This document shows positions 42,705 through 52,302 of a DNA stretch of 64,000 bases, piece by piece. How positions within the stretch are numbered: position 1 is the stretch's first letter; each line of letters begins with the position of its first letter. A program made the translations under genes and the position numbers. The notes beneath the pieces were generated by a model, which saw nothing but the letters and a program-made list of their open reading frames with translations, searched no databases and was not told the DNA's origin. Source of the DNA: Taishania pollutisoli (lineage in GTDB: Bacteria; Bacteroidota; Bacteroidia; Flavobacteriales_D; Crocinitomicaceae); contig NZ_JACVEL010000004.1 of the NCBI RefSeq assembly GCF_014518315.1, positions 186,001-250,000 on the forward strand, written 5' to 3'.

Positions 42705-44606
42705 TTACGCCCGGTTTGCTTCCCGAACTTCTTTCACAGAATAATAGAACACCATTCCGAATCCGATTCCCAGCATCAAGTGAAAAGGAACCATTCCCAA
42801 ATCTCCGTAAACAGCGCGGTTGATTGCCGTAAACAAGAATACAACTGCAAAGATTCCCTCCAGGATATTGACAAGGTTCAGTTTCTTCTTATCGTATTTA
42901 TTTTGCTTGAATTCTGATTTGCGGGAAACGTTGAATTTTGGTGTGCGGACAAACGAACTCTTAATTCCCAGGTACCCTTCAATCACAGCAACCGTATTAT
43001 TAATTGACATTCCCATCGACATGATCAGGAAGGTAAAGAAACGACCAATAAAATGGAAAAAAGATTTTTTCCCGTTCGCTTTGCGATCTCTGAATGAAAA
43101 CCAATAATAAACCATCAGGAAAAGTGTACTGATAATGAAAACACTCATGAATCTCAGGATATAGTTCAGATCTGAGAAGCTGTCCTTTACATGCAATACT
43201 ACCAAACTCAATAAGGCAACCATTAAAATAAATAAGAAAACAGAAGAGTTAAACAAGTGAGAAATTCCATGAATCCGGTCTGCTGTCTTCACCCCTTTTG
43301 TTGTCAACAAGCGCTTCCACATCTTTTTAAAACACTCTACTCCACCTTTCATCCAACGGTGTTGCTGGCTTTTCAATGCCGACATGGTAATGGGTAATTC
43401 TGCAGGAGACACAACATCTTCCAGGTACTGGAATTTCCATCCTTTCATCTGAGCACGGTAGCTCAAATCCAAATCTTCTGTCAGTGTATCGTGTTCCCAT
43501 CCTCCGGCATCTTCGATACATGTTTTTCTCCAAATACCACCGGTACCGTTAAAGTTGATGAAATGTCCTGCCGAGTTTCTTCCTCCCTGTTCAATTGCAA
43601 AGTGTCCATTCAATCCGAATGCCTGCAATTCCGTCAGTAATGAATAGTCTTTGTTCAAATGCCCCCAACGTGTCTGAACCACACCAATGTGTTCGTCCTG
43701 GAAATAAGGCATTGTTTTTTTCAGAAAATCAGGCTCGGGGATGAAATCCGCATCAAAAATCGCAATAAAATCTCCTTCTACCCGGTCCATGGCAGCATCT
43801 AATGCTCCCGCCTTGTAACCTGTCCGGTCTACACGGTGAATGTGTTGAATATTGATTCCTCTTGCAGCAACTTCGGCAACTTTTTTAGCGATCAAATCTT
43901 TTGTTTCATCCGTTGAGTCATCAAGCACCTGAATCTGTAACTTATCGCTCGGATAATCAAATGCCGCACACGATTCAATGATTCGTTCTGCCACGTACAT
44001 CTCATTAAACATTGGCAGTTGAACGGTTACTTTCGGTGTTGTTGCAGGATCAAAAACCGGTTCTTGTTTCTTTCCTAATTTTTTGTTCTTAGCATAGGTA
44101 ATGGCCAGATTAAACTGCAAAATGCTGTAAAAGAATATCAGTAACAGGAATAATCCGTAAATCGCCAACACAATTTTTCCGACGAGATGCGACCAGTAAT
44201 GCTCCTGTATATATACTTTTCCGGTTGCATCTGTCATTTTACGATCTCCCCAGTTAAACATCCACGACACTTTCAGATTGGCAGTAATCGGTTTTCCGAA
44301 CGTAAAGTTATCTGCGTGGTCCTGGTTAATATTAAACGTAAATGTACTGTCTTTTTTGTATAACTTATCCGTTATCCTGAATTCATAGTTACCGAAAGGA
44401 ATGTTTTTAAACTGGAAAAATCCATTTTCATTCGTAGTAGTGACAAAAGAATCCTTTGTTTCAGTATTCTTTAACATAACAGTAACATCCTCTACTACCT
44501 TTTCACTCTTTTCGTCTATCAGTGTTCCTTTCACCAATTTAGATACCTGGGAGAATGAAATACCGGTAACGGCAAGCAACAGTATCAACAGAAAATGTTT
44601 ACGCAT
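42705..44606 (-). CDS. cellulose synthase-like GT2 glycosyltransferase with N-terminal carboxypeptidase-regulatory-like domain
   Basis: 633 residues from the ATG at 44606; the frame extends 10 codons upstream but the signal peptide starts here. Layout: signal peptide (1-20, ending GISFSQ), a carboxypeptidase-regulatory-like beta domain (about 25-103), a membrane helix (about 142-170), then a GT2 catalytic domain with VLDDSTD (228-234), DAD (285-287), TED (376-378) and QQHRW (414-418), and four or five C-terminal helices. The DAD-TED-QxxRW set marks a processive cellulose/chitin-synthase-like enzyme. Usual Bacteroidota relatives lack the exported domain, so this is a fusion that may sense or bind product outside the membrane. 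Confidence 0.88.
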   Translation of the reverse strand: MRKHFLLILLLAVTGISFSQVSKLVKGTLIDEKSEKVVEDVTVMLKNTETKDSFVTTTNENGFFQFKNIPFGNYEFRITDKLYKKDSTFTFNINQDHADNFTFGKPITANLKVSWMFNWGDRKMTDATGKVYIQEHYWSHLVGKIVLAIYGLFLLLIFFYSILQFNLAITYAKNKKLGKKQEPVFDPATTPKVTVQLPMFNEMYVAERIIESCAAFDYPSDKLQIQVLDDSTDETKDLIAKKVAEVAARGINIQHIHRVDRTGYKAGALDAAMDRVEGDFIAIFDADFIPEPDFLKKTMPYFQDEHIGVVQTRWGHLNKDYSLLTELQAFGLNGHFAIEQGGRNSAGHFINFNGTGGIWRKTCIEDAGGWEHDTLTEDLDLSYRAQMKGWKFQYLEDVVSPAELPITMSALKSQQHRWMKGGVECFKKMWKRLLTTKGVKTADRIHGISHLFNSSVFLFILMVALLSLVVLHVKDSFSDLNYILRFMSVFIISTLFLMVYYWFSFRDRKANGKKSFFHFIGRFFTFLIMSMGMSINNTVAVIEGYLGIKSSFVRTPKFNVSRKSEFKQNKYDKKKLNLVNILEGIFAVVFLFTAINRAVYGDLGMVPFHLMLGIGFGMVFYYSVKEVREANRA

Positions 44607-44738
44607 ATATAAAAAATTAGTACAAAAAACAGGCAAAGTTATATCAAATCTTGTTTACTATAACAGAAAACTAAATTAAATCATTATTTCAATAAAAAAT
44701 TGTATCTTTCGTTCGTAAACGATAACCCGGTTATACTT

Positions 44739-47585
44739 ATGAAACATTTATTACTTTTCTCCTTATTCAGTGTGGTTATAACAGCATCTAATTGCTTTTA
44801 CGGGCAAAGTGCAAAAACACACTTTGATAACAAGCCTTATGTTGAAGGTGAGTTTCTGATTCAGTTGACAACTGAACAAAGTCTGAAAAAATTAATTGCA
44901 GAAGCCCCTGCGGAATACAAATTAGAAGTTCTAAAATTTGTTTCTCCTCCCATGCGAATCTGGAGCATCAAATTTGACCATCAGGCTATTTCCCATGAAG
45001 GGATGCAACAATGGTTATACACCCGAAAAGAGGTTGTTGTAGCTGATTATAATTACTATGTTCAAATGCGCTCTACACTTCCCGGTGATCCAAGCTTTAC
45101 TCAACAATGGCATCACAACAATACCGGACAGACCGGAGGAACGGCAGATGCGGACATTGATTCAGATCTTGCCTGGGACATTACGACCGGAGGAACAACA
45201 GCTACCGGTGAGGATATTGTGGTATGTATGGTTGAAGGATCAGGAGGGAATCTGAATCACCAGGATTTAAGTCCGAACCGCTGGATCAATACTGCTGAAA
45301 TTCCGGGAAACGGAATTGACGATGATAACAACGGCTATATTGATGATTATAACGGTTGGAACACGGTTAATGATAATGATGACACAGGTACAGGGGCACA
45401 CGGTACAAACTGTTTGGGAATGATTGGTGCAAAAGGAGACAACAACCTAAATGTTGCCGGAGCAAACTGGGATGTGAAGCTAATGGTAATTAACATGAGC
45501 AGTTCGCTGACGCAGTCCAATGTCATTGAAGCATATACTTACCCGCTGGTAATGAGAAAAAGATGGAACCAATCAAACGGTACACAGGGGGCCTTTGTCG
45601 TGGCAACCAGTGCATCCTGGGGAATTGATGGTGCGAATCCCGCAAGCTATCCGCTTTGGTGTCAGTTCTACGATACGTTGGGATACCATGGTATCATTAA
45701 TATCGGTGCTACCACCAATTCTAACCTGGATGTGGATACTGCCGGAGATATGCCTACAGCATGTTCCAGTACGTACATGGTTGGAGTAGGAAGAACGGAC
45801 CACAATGATAATACAGCCGGAGGATACGGGGATCAAACCATTGAATTCGGTGCACCGGGAATCAATGTTGTTACAACTGCCGGAACCAACGGAATTACAA
45901 CAACGACAGGAACCTCTTTTGCTTGTCCGTTAACCGCCGGAGTTGTCGGATTGGCATATTCCATTCCCTGCCCGAGTTTTATGAATATTGTAAAATCGAA
46001 TCCCCGGCTCGGAGCTGATCTGGTATTAGAAGCGTTAATAAATGGTGTGGATGTTAAGGCGCAATTGGCAACAAAATTTATCACCGGAGGACGTCTGAAT
46101 GCTAAAAATACACTTGATTTATTGATGACGGAAACCTGCAGTACATGTTTTGCAGAAAACATCAGTGTTTCAACAACCGATGCTGCTGCAACCATCACAT
46201 TTACGATTAATTCAGAAGTCAATTCGGTTAATGTGCATTGGAGGGCAGCAGGAGCTTCTTCCTGGGTAACAGTTACAGGCGTTACTTCTCCTTACCAGTT
46301 AACAGGGTTAGATGCCTGCAGTGCCTACGAATTTTACCTGGAAACAACCTGTACAAGTGAAACCGGGGAGTCTGCTATCACAGCATTCAGTACTGTAGGA
46401 TGCGGAAATTGTATTGATCTGCCTTATTGTGATGCTAAAGCAACAGGTTCTACACAATCACGTATCGCGTTTCTTTCTCCGTCAGGAATTGTAACAACAA
46501 TTACGACTTATACCGAAACCGACAATTGGGGAGGAGATATTGAGGATGGCTATGTATACGGTAATCTGGTGTTGATGAGCGGTAGCGGTACCAACACAAA
46601 TGAAGGATGTGGTACACTTTCAAATGCTGCTGCTTTGTCCGGAAATATTGCTGTTGCAGTGAGAGGTACTTGTAATTTTTCAGAAAAAGCATTGAATGCT
46701 CAAAATGCAGGGGCAACGGCGCTGTTACTCATTAATAATCAAGGAACAGCACCTGCTTCTTTAGGTTCGGGAACAGGAGCGGCAAGCGTTACGATCCCTG
46801 TTGTAATGATCACTCAGGCACAGGGAGCCGGTTTATTGTCAACCATAACAGGTGGTGGGACAGCAACAGGATTGATGGGAGTTCAACACGAATGGATCGA
46901 GTCATTCGCTCTTGGTGGAACAACAATAACAAGTGGGGATAACAATGGCTATGCAGCTGCTGATGGAACAAATTCCTTTGCATTGGAAACAGGGACATCT
47001 TATCCGTTCACATTAACTCCGGGATTTGATGGTGAGGCACTTCCTGAATATACAAGAATCTGGCTGGATGCTAATCAAAACGGGACATTTGAAACCGGTG
47101 AGTTGGTTTTCGACCAGGGATCTGCCTCAATCGGTGCGGTATCAAATTCATTGACTGTTCCTGTAACAGCAGCTATCGGAAGTACACGTATGAGAGTTCA
47201 GTTGGCTTATCAGGGAACGGGGCAAACGACATTGCCGAATGTATGTGGTGACTTTATGTGGGGAGAAGTAGAAGATTATTGTGTTACAATCAGTGAAGGA
47301 GGGCAGGATACTACGGGAGTAGGGCTTGAGCAACTGACTGCGGATGATCTGAGTGTATTCCCGAATCCGTCAACAGATATTGTTTCTTTCAGCTGGAAAA
47401 AGCAACAAATCCCGGCTGTAATTAGCATTGTAGATCTTGTCGGAAAGGAAATGCATACAACACCATTGGATTCAGAGACGACGAAAATCAACGTTTCCGG
47501 TTTCGCTACGGGAACATATCTGTACCGCATTACCGGGGAAACAGGTCGTATATTATTTACCGGAAAATTACTCATACGGCATTAA
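44739..47585 (+). CDS. secreted S8 (subtilisin-like) peptidase with T9SS sorting domain
   Basis: 948 residues from the ATG at 44739 (signal peptide to SNCFYGQ). An N-terminal propeptide-like region is followed by the S8 domain: His221 in GAHGTNCLG and Ser393 in GTSFACPLTAG are intact, but the Asp position reads VVCMVEGSGG, with Glu166 in place of the usual DTG/DGG aspartate. An Fn3-like domain, a PA domain (VRGTCNFSEKALNAQNAGATALLLIN), a GEVED domain (GEVEDYCV) and a type A T9SS sorting domain (LSVFPNPSTDIVSF onward) follow. Probably a large surface or secreted protease, activity uncertain. TATCTTTC at 44702 is a near -7 box. Confidence 0.9.
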   Translation: MKHLLLFSLFSVVITASNCFYGQSAKTHFDNKPYVEGEFLIQLTTEQSLKKLIAEAPAEYKLEVLKFVSPPMRIWSIKFDHQAISHEGMQQWLYTRKEVVVADYNYYVQMRSTLPGDPSFTQQWHHNNTGQTGGTADADIDSDLAWDITTGGTTATGEDIVVCMVEGSGGNLNHQDLSPNRWINTAEIPGNGIDDDNNGYIDDYNGWNTVNDNDDTGTGAHGTNCLGMIGAKGDNNLNVAGANWDVKLMVINMSSSLTQSNVIEAYTYPLVMRKRWNQSNGTQGAFVVATSASWGIDGANPASYPLWCQFYDTLGYHGIINIGATTNSNLDVDTAGDMPTACSSTYMVGVGRTDHNDNTAGGYGDQTIEFGAPGINVVTTAGTNGITTTTGTSFACPLTAGVVGLAYSIPCPSFMNIVKSNPRLGADLVLEALINGVDVKAQLATKFITGGRLNAKNTLDLLMTETCSTCFAENISVSTTDAAATITFTINSEVNSVNVHWRAAGASSWVTVTGVTSPYQLTGLDACSAYEFYLETTCTSETGESAITAFSTVGCGNCIDLPYCDAKATGSTQSRIAFLSPSGIVTTITTYTETDNWGGDIEDGYVYGNLVLMSGSGTNTNEGCGTLSNAAALSGNIAVAVRGTCNFSEKALNAQNAGATALLLINNQGTAPASLGSGTGAASVTIPVVMITQAQGAGLLSTITGGGTATGLMGVQHEWIESFALGGTTITSGDNNGYAAADGTNSFALETGTSYPFTLTPGFDGEALPEYTRIWLDANQNGTFETGELVFDQGSASIGAVSNSLTVPVTAAIGSTRMRVQLAYQGTGQTTLPNVCGDFMWGEVEDYCVTISEGGQDTTGVGLEQLTADDLSVFPNPSTDIVSFSWKKQQIPAVISIVDLVGKEMHTTPLDSETTKINVSGFATGTYLYRITGETGRILFTGKLLIRH

Positions 47586-47601
47586 TACCATAACCTCTGC
47601 T

Positions 47602-47637
47602 AAAAAGCCTCTTTGATTATTTCAGGGAGGCTTTTTT
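47602..47637 (+). terminator. terminator of the subtilase gene
   Basis: Stem AAAAAGCCTC/GAGGCTTTTT with a 15-base loop and a T-run, 17 bases after the stop. Confidence 0.88.
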
Positions 47638-47733
47638 ATGATTAATGGTGTAATTCAAGGCCCCAACGCTATAGCTACCTTCGGGAAAACAATGAATGTA
47701 ATTCTACGACATGCCCTCAATGGTATTTCGTGT

Positions 47734-47757
47734 TATCGCAATAATGCGATATGACGA
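47734..47757. repeat. dispersed palindrome, copy E
   Basis: TATCGCA (47734-47740), ATAA, TGCGATA (47745-47751), then TGACGA. A second TATGACGAC follows at 47774. The copy lies between the convergent subtilase and feo genes. Confidence 0.8.
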
Positions 47758-47798
47758 TTTGCGCATAGTATCATATGACGACAATTAAAAATGGTTCA

Positions 47799-47921
47799 TT
47801 ATGACCCACATTTTCCACATCCGCAGTCATCGTCTTTTTTCTTTCTGAACTGTTTCGAAAACTTCCAGCCTAAAAATCCTACTGCTGTGCCTACACATAC
47901 TATGACAAGAATAAGTTGCAT
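47799..47921 (-). CDS. FeoB-associated Cys-rich membrane protein
   Basis: A 40-residue frame missed by length-limited gene finding: one membrane helix (LILVIVCVGTAVGFLGW) followed by a basic stretch and the tail KKKDDDCGCGKCGS. This is the layout of the FeoB-associated Cys-rich membrane protein family. The start lies 1 base after the feoB stop, so it is the third gene of feoA-feoB. The three tail cysteines may bind iron or act as a redox or regulatory element for FeoB. Confidence 0.85.
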   Translation of the reverse strand: MQLILVIVCVGTAVGFLGWKFSKQFRKKKDDDCGCGKCGS

Positions 47922-47922
47922 A

Positions 47923-49884
47923 TCAAGATAACAATTGGAAGGATAAGAATGCGCCTAAATAAGCCAGAACTCCAAATAATCCTAACTGAAAAAATGTCCA
48001 TTTCCAACTCCCTGTTTCTCTTTTTACAACGGCCATTGTCGCCATGCATTGCATTGCAAACACATAAAAGACCATTAGTGAAATACCGGTTGCAAGGGTG
48101 TAGACAGGAGTTCCGTCAGCACGTTTTTCTTTTAGTAATTTCTGGCGTAGCGGAAGATTTTCTTCTCCGTCATCGTGAACTGAATAAATGGTTGCCAATG
48201 AACCGACGAATACTTCTCTGGCTGCAAATGAAGTGATCAGCGAGATACCCATTTTCCAATCGTACCCAAGTGGCGCAATCACCGGTTCGATGGTTTTCCC
48301 CATAATCCCGATGTATGAATTTTCCAATTGAGCACCGGCAATTAAATCTGCCTGTTCCTCTTCGTCCAACTGGTTGACTGTTGCAAATTTCTCGGCAGTA
48401 ATCACCGCTTGCTCCATCCTGTCACCCGGTCCGTAGGATGCAAGTGCCCACAAGATAATTGAAATCGCAAGGATAATTTTTCCGGCATTCAGTACAAACA
48501 CTTTTACTTTTTCGAATACCGTAATTCCTACATTCCCCCAACGTGGTTGTTTGTATGCAGGCATTTCCAATAATAAATATCCCTTCGTTTTTGCTTTGAT
48601 GACAAACTTTAACAAGGCAGCAATGCCCAAAGCTGCTATCACTCCCATGACATACAAGGCAAATAACACTAATCCCTGAAGGTTAAAAAAACCGAAAATC
48701 GTTTTTTCAGGGATAACCAATGCTATCAGTAACGTATATACCGGAATGCGTGCAGAACAACTCATCAACGGTGTTACCATAATAGTAATCATCCGCTCTT
48801 TCCAATCAGCAATTGTACGGGCAGCCATTACTCCCGGAATGGCACAGGCAACACCCGACATCAAAGGAACTACACTTTTTCCGTTCAGTCCGAAAGGACG
48901 CATCAACCGATCCATAATGAATACGACACGTGCCATGTATCCTGTTTCTTCCAGGATGGCAAGGAAAAAGAATAAAATTGCAATTTGGGGAACGAAAATA
49001 ACGACTCCTCCGATTCCGGGAATAATTCCCTGGGTCAATAAATCATTGAAAATTCCTTCCGGCATGGATCGGGCTATCCATTCACTTAAATGCCCGAATT
49101 GCGCATCAATGAAGTCCATCGGAATAGAGGCAAACGAGAAAATAAATTGAAAAATGAGCAACAAAATTGCGGCAAAGATCAGGTATCCGAAAATGGGATG
49201 TGTTAAGATTTTATCTAATTTTGTGCTGTTTGTTTCCGTCTTTTTTTCATCTGCTTTTTGCGTCAGGATGCCCGGAATAATTGTATCAATTTTGGCAAAT
49301 CGTTTTTCTGCCTCTTCCTCTTGTCTCGCCTGGTCATCAATAACAGCTAACGTGGCATTTTCTATAAAAGTAATACGATTCTCCGATTGCTTGGCTGTCG
49401 TAATCGCTTCAAGAATCCGGGTTTTCCCCAATTTAACACGCGCATTACTGGACACAATAACCGCATCGGGAAACTGGGATTGTAAGTTGTCTACAGCAAT
49501 TGATAATTTGTTTTTGTCTGCCACATCAATCATGTTCAACACCATAACTGTGGGCAGTCCCAGGTCATAAATCTGTGAGAATAAAAACAAATTCCGCCGG
49601 AGATTGGATGCGTCTAAGACAACAACACATACATCCGGATAATCCGGATTGGCCGGATTGGAAAGCACATTGTAAACAACTTTCTCATCTTCGGAATGAG
49701 GATAAACACTGTATGTTCCAGGGAAGTCAATGAGTTGATGGCTGGTTTCGTTTATCTTTAATAGTCCCGTTTTTTTCTCAACCGTTACTCCCGGGAAATT
49801 TCCCACGTGTTGCCGCAAACCAGTCAACAGGTTAAAAACAGAACTTTTTCCGGTGTTCGGATTTCCTAAAAGCGCGATCTTCAT
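47923..49884 (-). CDS. feoB: ferrous iron transport protein B
   Basis: 653 residues, GTP-driven Fe2+ importer in the inner membrane. The G domain has G1 GNPNTGKSSVFNLL (7-20), G3 DFPGTYS (near 53-59) and G4 NMID (near 117-120). A helical GDI-like region (around 160-210) is followed by the membrane domain with two Gate/Nucleoside-transporter-like repeats and MSCSARIPVYTLLIALV. It is shorter than E. coli FeoB (773) mainly at the linker and C-terminus. It lies 21 bases after feoA. Confidence 0.97.
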   Translation of the reverse strand: MKIALLGNPNTGKSSVFNLLTGLRQHVGNFPGVTVEKKTGLLKINETSHQLIDFPGTYSVYPHSEDEKVVYNVLSNPANPDYPDVCVVVLDASNLRRNLFLFSQIYDLGLPTVMVLNMIDVADKNKLSIAVDNLQSQFPDAVIVSSNARVKLGKTRILEAITTAKQSENRITFIENATLAVIDDQARQEEEAEKRFAKIDTIIPGILTQKADEKKTETNSTKLDKILTHPIFGYLIFAAILLLIFQFIFSFASIPMDFIDAQFGHLSEWIARSMPEGIFNDLLTQGIIPGIGGVVIFVPQIAILFFFLAILEETGYMARVVFIMDRLMRPFGLNGKSVVPLMSGVACAIPGVMAARTIADWKERMITIMVTPLMSCSARIPVYTLLIALVIPEKTIFGFFNLQGLVLFALYVMGVIAALGIAALLKFVIKAKTKGYLLLEMPAYKQPRWGNVGITVFEKVKVFVLNAGKIILAISIILWALASYGPGDRMEQAVITAEKFATVNQLDEEEQADLIAGAQLENSYIGIMGKTIEPVIAPLGYDWKMGISLITSFAAREVFVGSLATIYSVHDDGEENLPLRQKLLKEKRADGTPVYTLATGISLMVFYVFAMQCMATMAVVKRETGSWKWTFFQLGLFGVLAYLGAFLSFQLLS

Positions 49885-49905
49885 TGTGCTGCTGTTGGTA
49901 AATGA

Positions 49906-50136
49906 TTAAACGGTAACGTGAATTAAATTGGCCTCAGATTTTCGCAGTGAAAGAACAAATCCTTCGATATCGACTGCAATCGGGTCGCCAAAAGGTGCGG
50001 TGTATAAAACGCGGACTTTACTGCCGGATGTTAATCCCAATTCTAATAATTTTGAACGTAATTCGTCACCTTCTATTGATTGTACGACGGCATCATTTCC
50101 CTTTTTAATCTGTGCTAATTTAATGTGACCACTCAT
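49906..50136 (-). CDS. feoA: FeoA domain protein
   Basis: 76 residues from the ATG at 50136; the frame extends 13 codons upstream, but the SH3-like domain starts at SGHIKLAQIKKGNDAVVQSIEG. The LRSKLLELGLTSGSKVRVLYTAPFGDPIAVDIEGFVLSLRKSEANLIHV block is the FeoA fold. FeoA binds and supports FeoB. A -7-like TAACTTTA lies 27-34 bases before the start. Confidence 0.92.
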   Translation of the reverse strand: MSGHIKLAQIKKGNDAVVQSIEGDELRSKLLELGLTSGSKVRVLYTAPFGDPIAVDIEGFVLSLRKSEANLIHVTV

Positions 50137-50225
50137 TATTGTGCTGACTTTCTGAAATTGCCGTAAAGTTAGCATTTTTAACCAATAAACCTTCCTTATT
50201 TAGAAAGATTATGAATTAGGTGTCA

Positions 50226-51536
50226 TTATTTCGCCAACCACAAGCCCGGATTCAAGCTTGTAACAGTTGTTCCCACAACCTGATGGATCTCAAAATGTGA
50301 CGTAGATAACGATTGTCCGTCACTGGTGACGAGCGAACCAATTACTTGTTTTGTAGATACTTTCGAGCCTACATTGACGAATGTACTTTGCAGATTACTG
50401 TATACCGTTCTGTAATTTCCGTGTTTCACAATCACCACTTTTCCTGCTCCCGGAATGTTCATCACAGAAGTCACTTCTCCTTCAAAGACAGCTCTTACCT
50501 GCGCATTTTTCGGTGCGGAGATATCCACTCCGTTATTATTTGTAAATACACCCGGAATCGTTGGATGCGGATTTTTACCATATCCTTCGGTAATGTTTCC
50601 TTTTTCAACCGGCCATGGTAGTTTCCCCCTGTTTCCTTCAAAACTTTTACTCAATGCCGCATTTTCTTTTGTCTCTGGCAATTCGACCGGTTTTGTCGTA
50701 GGTGTTGTTGAGGTAGTTGTATTCGGGGAAGTTGTCGTTGTCGGTTTAGCAGCATCAGCTTTCTTTTTGGCTTCCGCCTCTGCCTTTTTACGACGCGCCT
50801 CAGCTTCTGCTATTTCTTTCTTGATTGCTGCATCGATCTGTACCTTGAGGTTGGCGCGTTTACGTTCGTCTTCCTTCAGCTTCGCGATAATTTGTCCTTC
50901 CTGTGCTTTTAATTCCTGGTACACCACCTGTTGTTTCTGCTGGTCAGCCATGATCTGTTCACGTTCCGCCTTTTTTTCATCCAGCATTTTCGACTTGTAC
51001 TCTTTTTCCTTTTCAATGTTCTTCATTTCCGTAGCGATCAACCGTTGATGTTGCTCAATTACCAGAAACTGCTTTTTGATCATTTCCTGTATTTTTTCCA
51101 GGTATTTCGCCCGCTTAATGGCTTCATAATAGCTGTCAGAAGAGAAAATGTACATCATTTTCCCGTATTTATTCCGGTGTTTATAGGCATAAACCAATAA
51201 TTTCTTATATTGTTCCCTGAGCGTTTTCATTTCTTCGCTCAGTTGTTCAATCTGGTTTTGCTTCTCTTTAATTTTTAATTCAGCCCCCCGAATCTGGTTG
51301 TCGAAATTGCGAACCAATTGTTCCCTGTATGCGATCTGATTGTTCAGTAATTTCAATTCATTAAATGAAGACTCCGTATTCGACTTTGCTTTTTCGAGTA
51401 ATTGTTTCGTATTGGCAATATTTTTTTCCAATTGCTGCTGTTCTCTCTTCAGTTTTTCACTGGTAGACTGCGCTATGGACTGTGAAGCCATTGCCATGCA
51501 TAAGATTCCCAATATGATTTTACTTACACTTTTCAT
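50226..51536 (-). CDS. EnvC-like murein hydrolase activator (degenerate LytM domain)
   Basis: 436 residues: signal peptide (ending SQSIAQ), a long coiled coil (about 22-250), a Thr/Pro-rich linker (about 268-297) and a C-terminal LytM/M23 domain. The metal ligands are degenerate: the first His of HxxxD is Asn in NNNGVDIS, and the usual HxH is STSHFE, so a single His remains. This fits EnvC, which activates amidases without hydrolysing wall itself, and suggests a role in daughter-cell separation. It overlaps the DUF4292 stop by 17 bases. Confidence 0.88.
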   Translation of the reverse strand: MKSVSKIILGILCMAMASQSIAQSTSEKLKREQQQLEKNIANTKQLLEKAKSNTESSFNELKLLNNQIAYREQLVRNFDNQIRGAELKIKEKQNQIEQLSEEMKTLREQYKKLLVYAYKHRNKYGKMMYIFSSDSYYEAIKRAKYLEKIQEMIKKQFLVIEQHQRLIATEMKNIEKEKEYKSKMLDEKKAEREQIMADQQKQQVVYQELKAQEGQIIAKLKEDERKRANLKVQIDAAIKKEIAEAEARRKKAEAEAKKKADAAKPTTTTSPNTTTSTTPTTKPVELPETKENAALSKSFEGNRGKLPWPVEKGNITEGYGKNPHPTIPGVFTNNNGVDISAPKNAQVRAVFEGEVTSVMNIPGAGKVVIVKHGNYRTVYSNLQSTFVNVGSKVSTKQVIGSLVTSDGQSLSTSHFEIHQVVGTTVTSLNPGLWLAK

Positions 51537-52302
51537 ACGAATCAGGAATTACAATGATCATTTCTTTTGGAACGTTTAGTTCTACTTTATCGTATGTCAT
51601 CGACAGCAAAATCTGGTTATTCGGTGTTTTGATTTCTGCCGTGATAATTTTCGGGGATGAGAAAAAATCTCCGGTCATGTACTCCGGATAATGGACTGCA
51701 ATGGATACTTCATCTTTAAAGCTGGTAATTTCTACTTTTTTCAACTGTTTCAGATCCGGGCTGAGGTAATAGGAAATAAGCACTCTTCCTTCATCTTCCA
51801 GTTTTTTCTGTGTTGAAAGAATGTAATTGTACGGGTCGGGAACCAGATAATATTCCCGACCAGGATTGAAATTCAACGGACGCCCCAACAGCAATTCTTC
51901 GAGGTTTAAGTAGGAAAATTCTACTCCGAACCGGTTTTTAAAAAAATTCAGGTCTTCCAGGAGGTAACATTTCTCTTTCTTATTGGAAATCTTTACGGAA
52001 TCCGTTGTGACCATTGCCGTAATAATCGGGATTCCCGCATAGGTGATCAAGGCGTTTACAGCAGTATCTTTTTGAATCTTAAGTGATGTTTTGAAGCTAA
52101 TGTTTTGCTTATTATCTGTGTATTTTGTGTCAATTTTTGTCGACAGAAACTGTGGAACAGATTTGCTGATACTATCCAGCGCAGCGACCAATTCTTCTTC
52201 TTTTACTTTCGGAAGTTTTTCGTGTCCTTCTGTCAGTTTTCTGGCACACGACTGACTTCCGATCGCCAACACACCAATTAATATGTTAATCCAGATTTTC
52301 AT
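51520..52302 (-). CDS. DUF4292 lipoprotein
   Basis: 260 residues from the ATG at 52302. The signal peptide ends in a lipobox-like GSQSC (Cys19), so it is a lipoprotein. The body fits DUF4292 (LolA/LolB-like fold): FKTSLKIQKDTAVNALITYAGIPIITAMVTTDSVKI, FSYLNLEELLLGRPL and KKVEITSFKDEVSIAVHYPEY. A role in lipoprotein or outer-membrane lipid handling has been guessed for such folds. It overlaps genes on both sides by 17 bases, so expression is coupled in the TPR-DUF4292-EnvC operon. Confidence 0.85.
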   Translation of the reverse strand: MKIWINILIGVLAIGSQSCARKLTEGHEKLPKVKEEELVAALDSISKSVPQFLSTKIDTKYTDNKQNISFKTSLKIQKDTAVNALITYAGIPIITAMVTTDSVKISNKKEKCYLLEDLNFFKNRFGVEFSYLNLEELLLGRPLNFNPGREYYLVPDPYNYILSTQKKLEDEGRVLISYYLSPDLKQLKKVEITSFKDEVSIAVHYPEYMTGDFFSSPKIITAEIKTPNNQILLSMTYDKVELNVPKEMIIVIPDSYEKCK

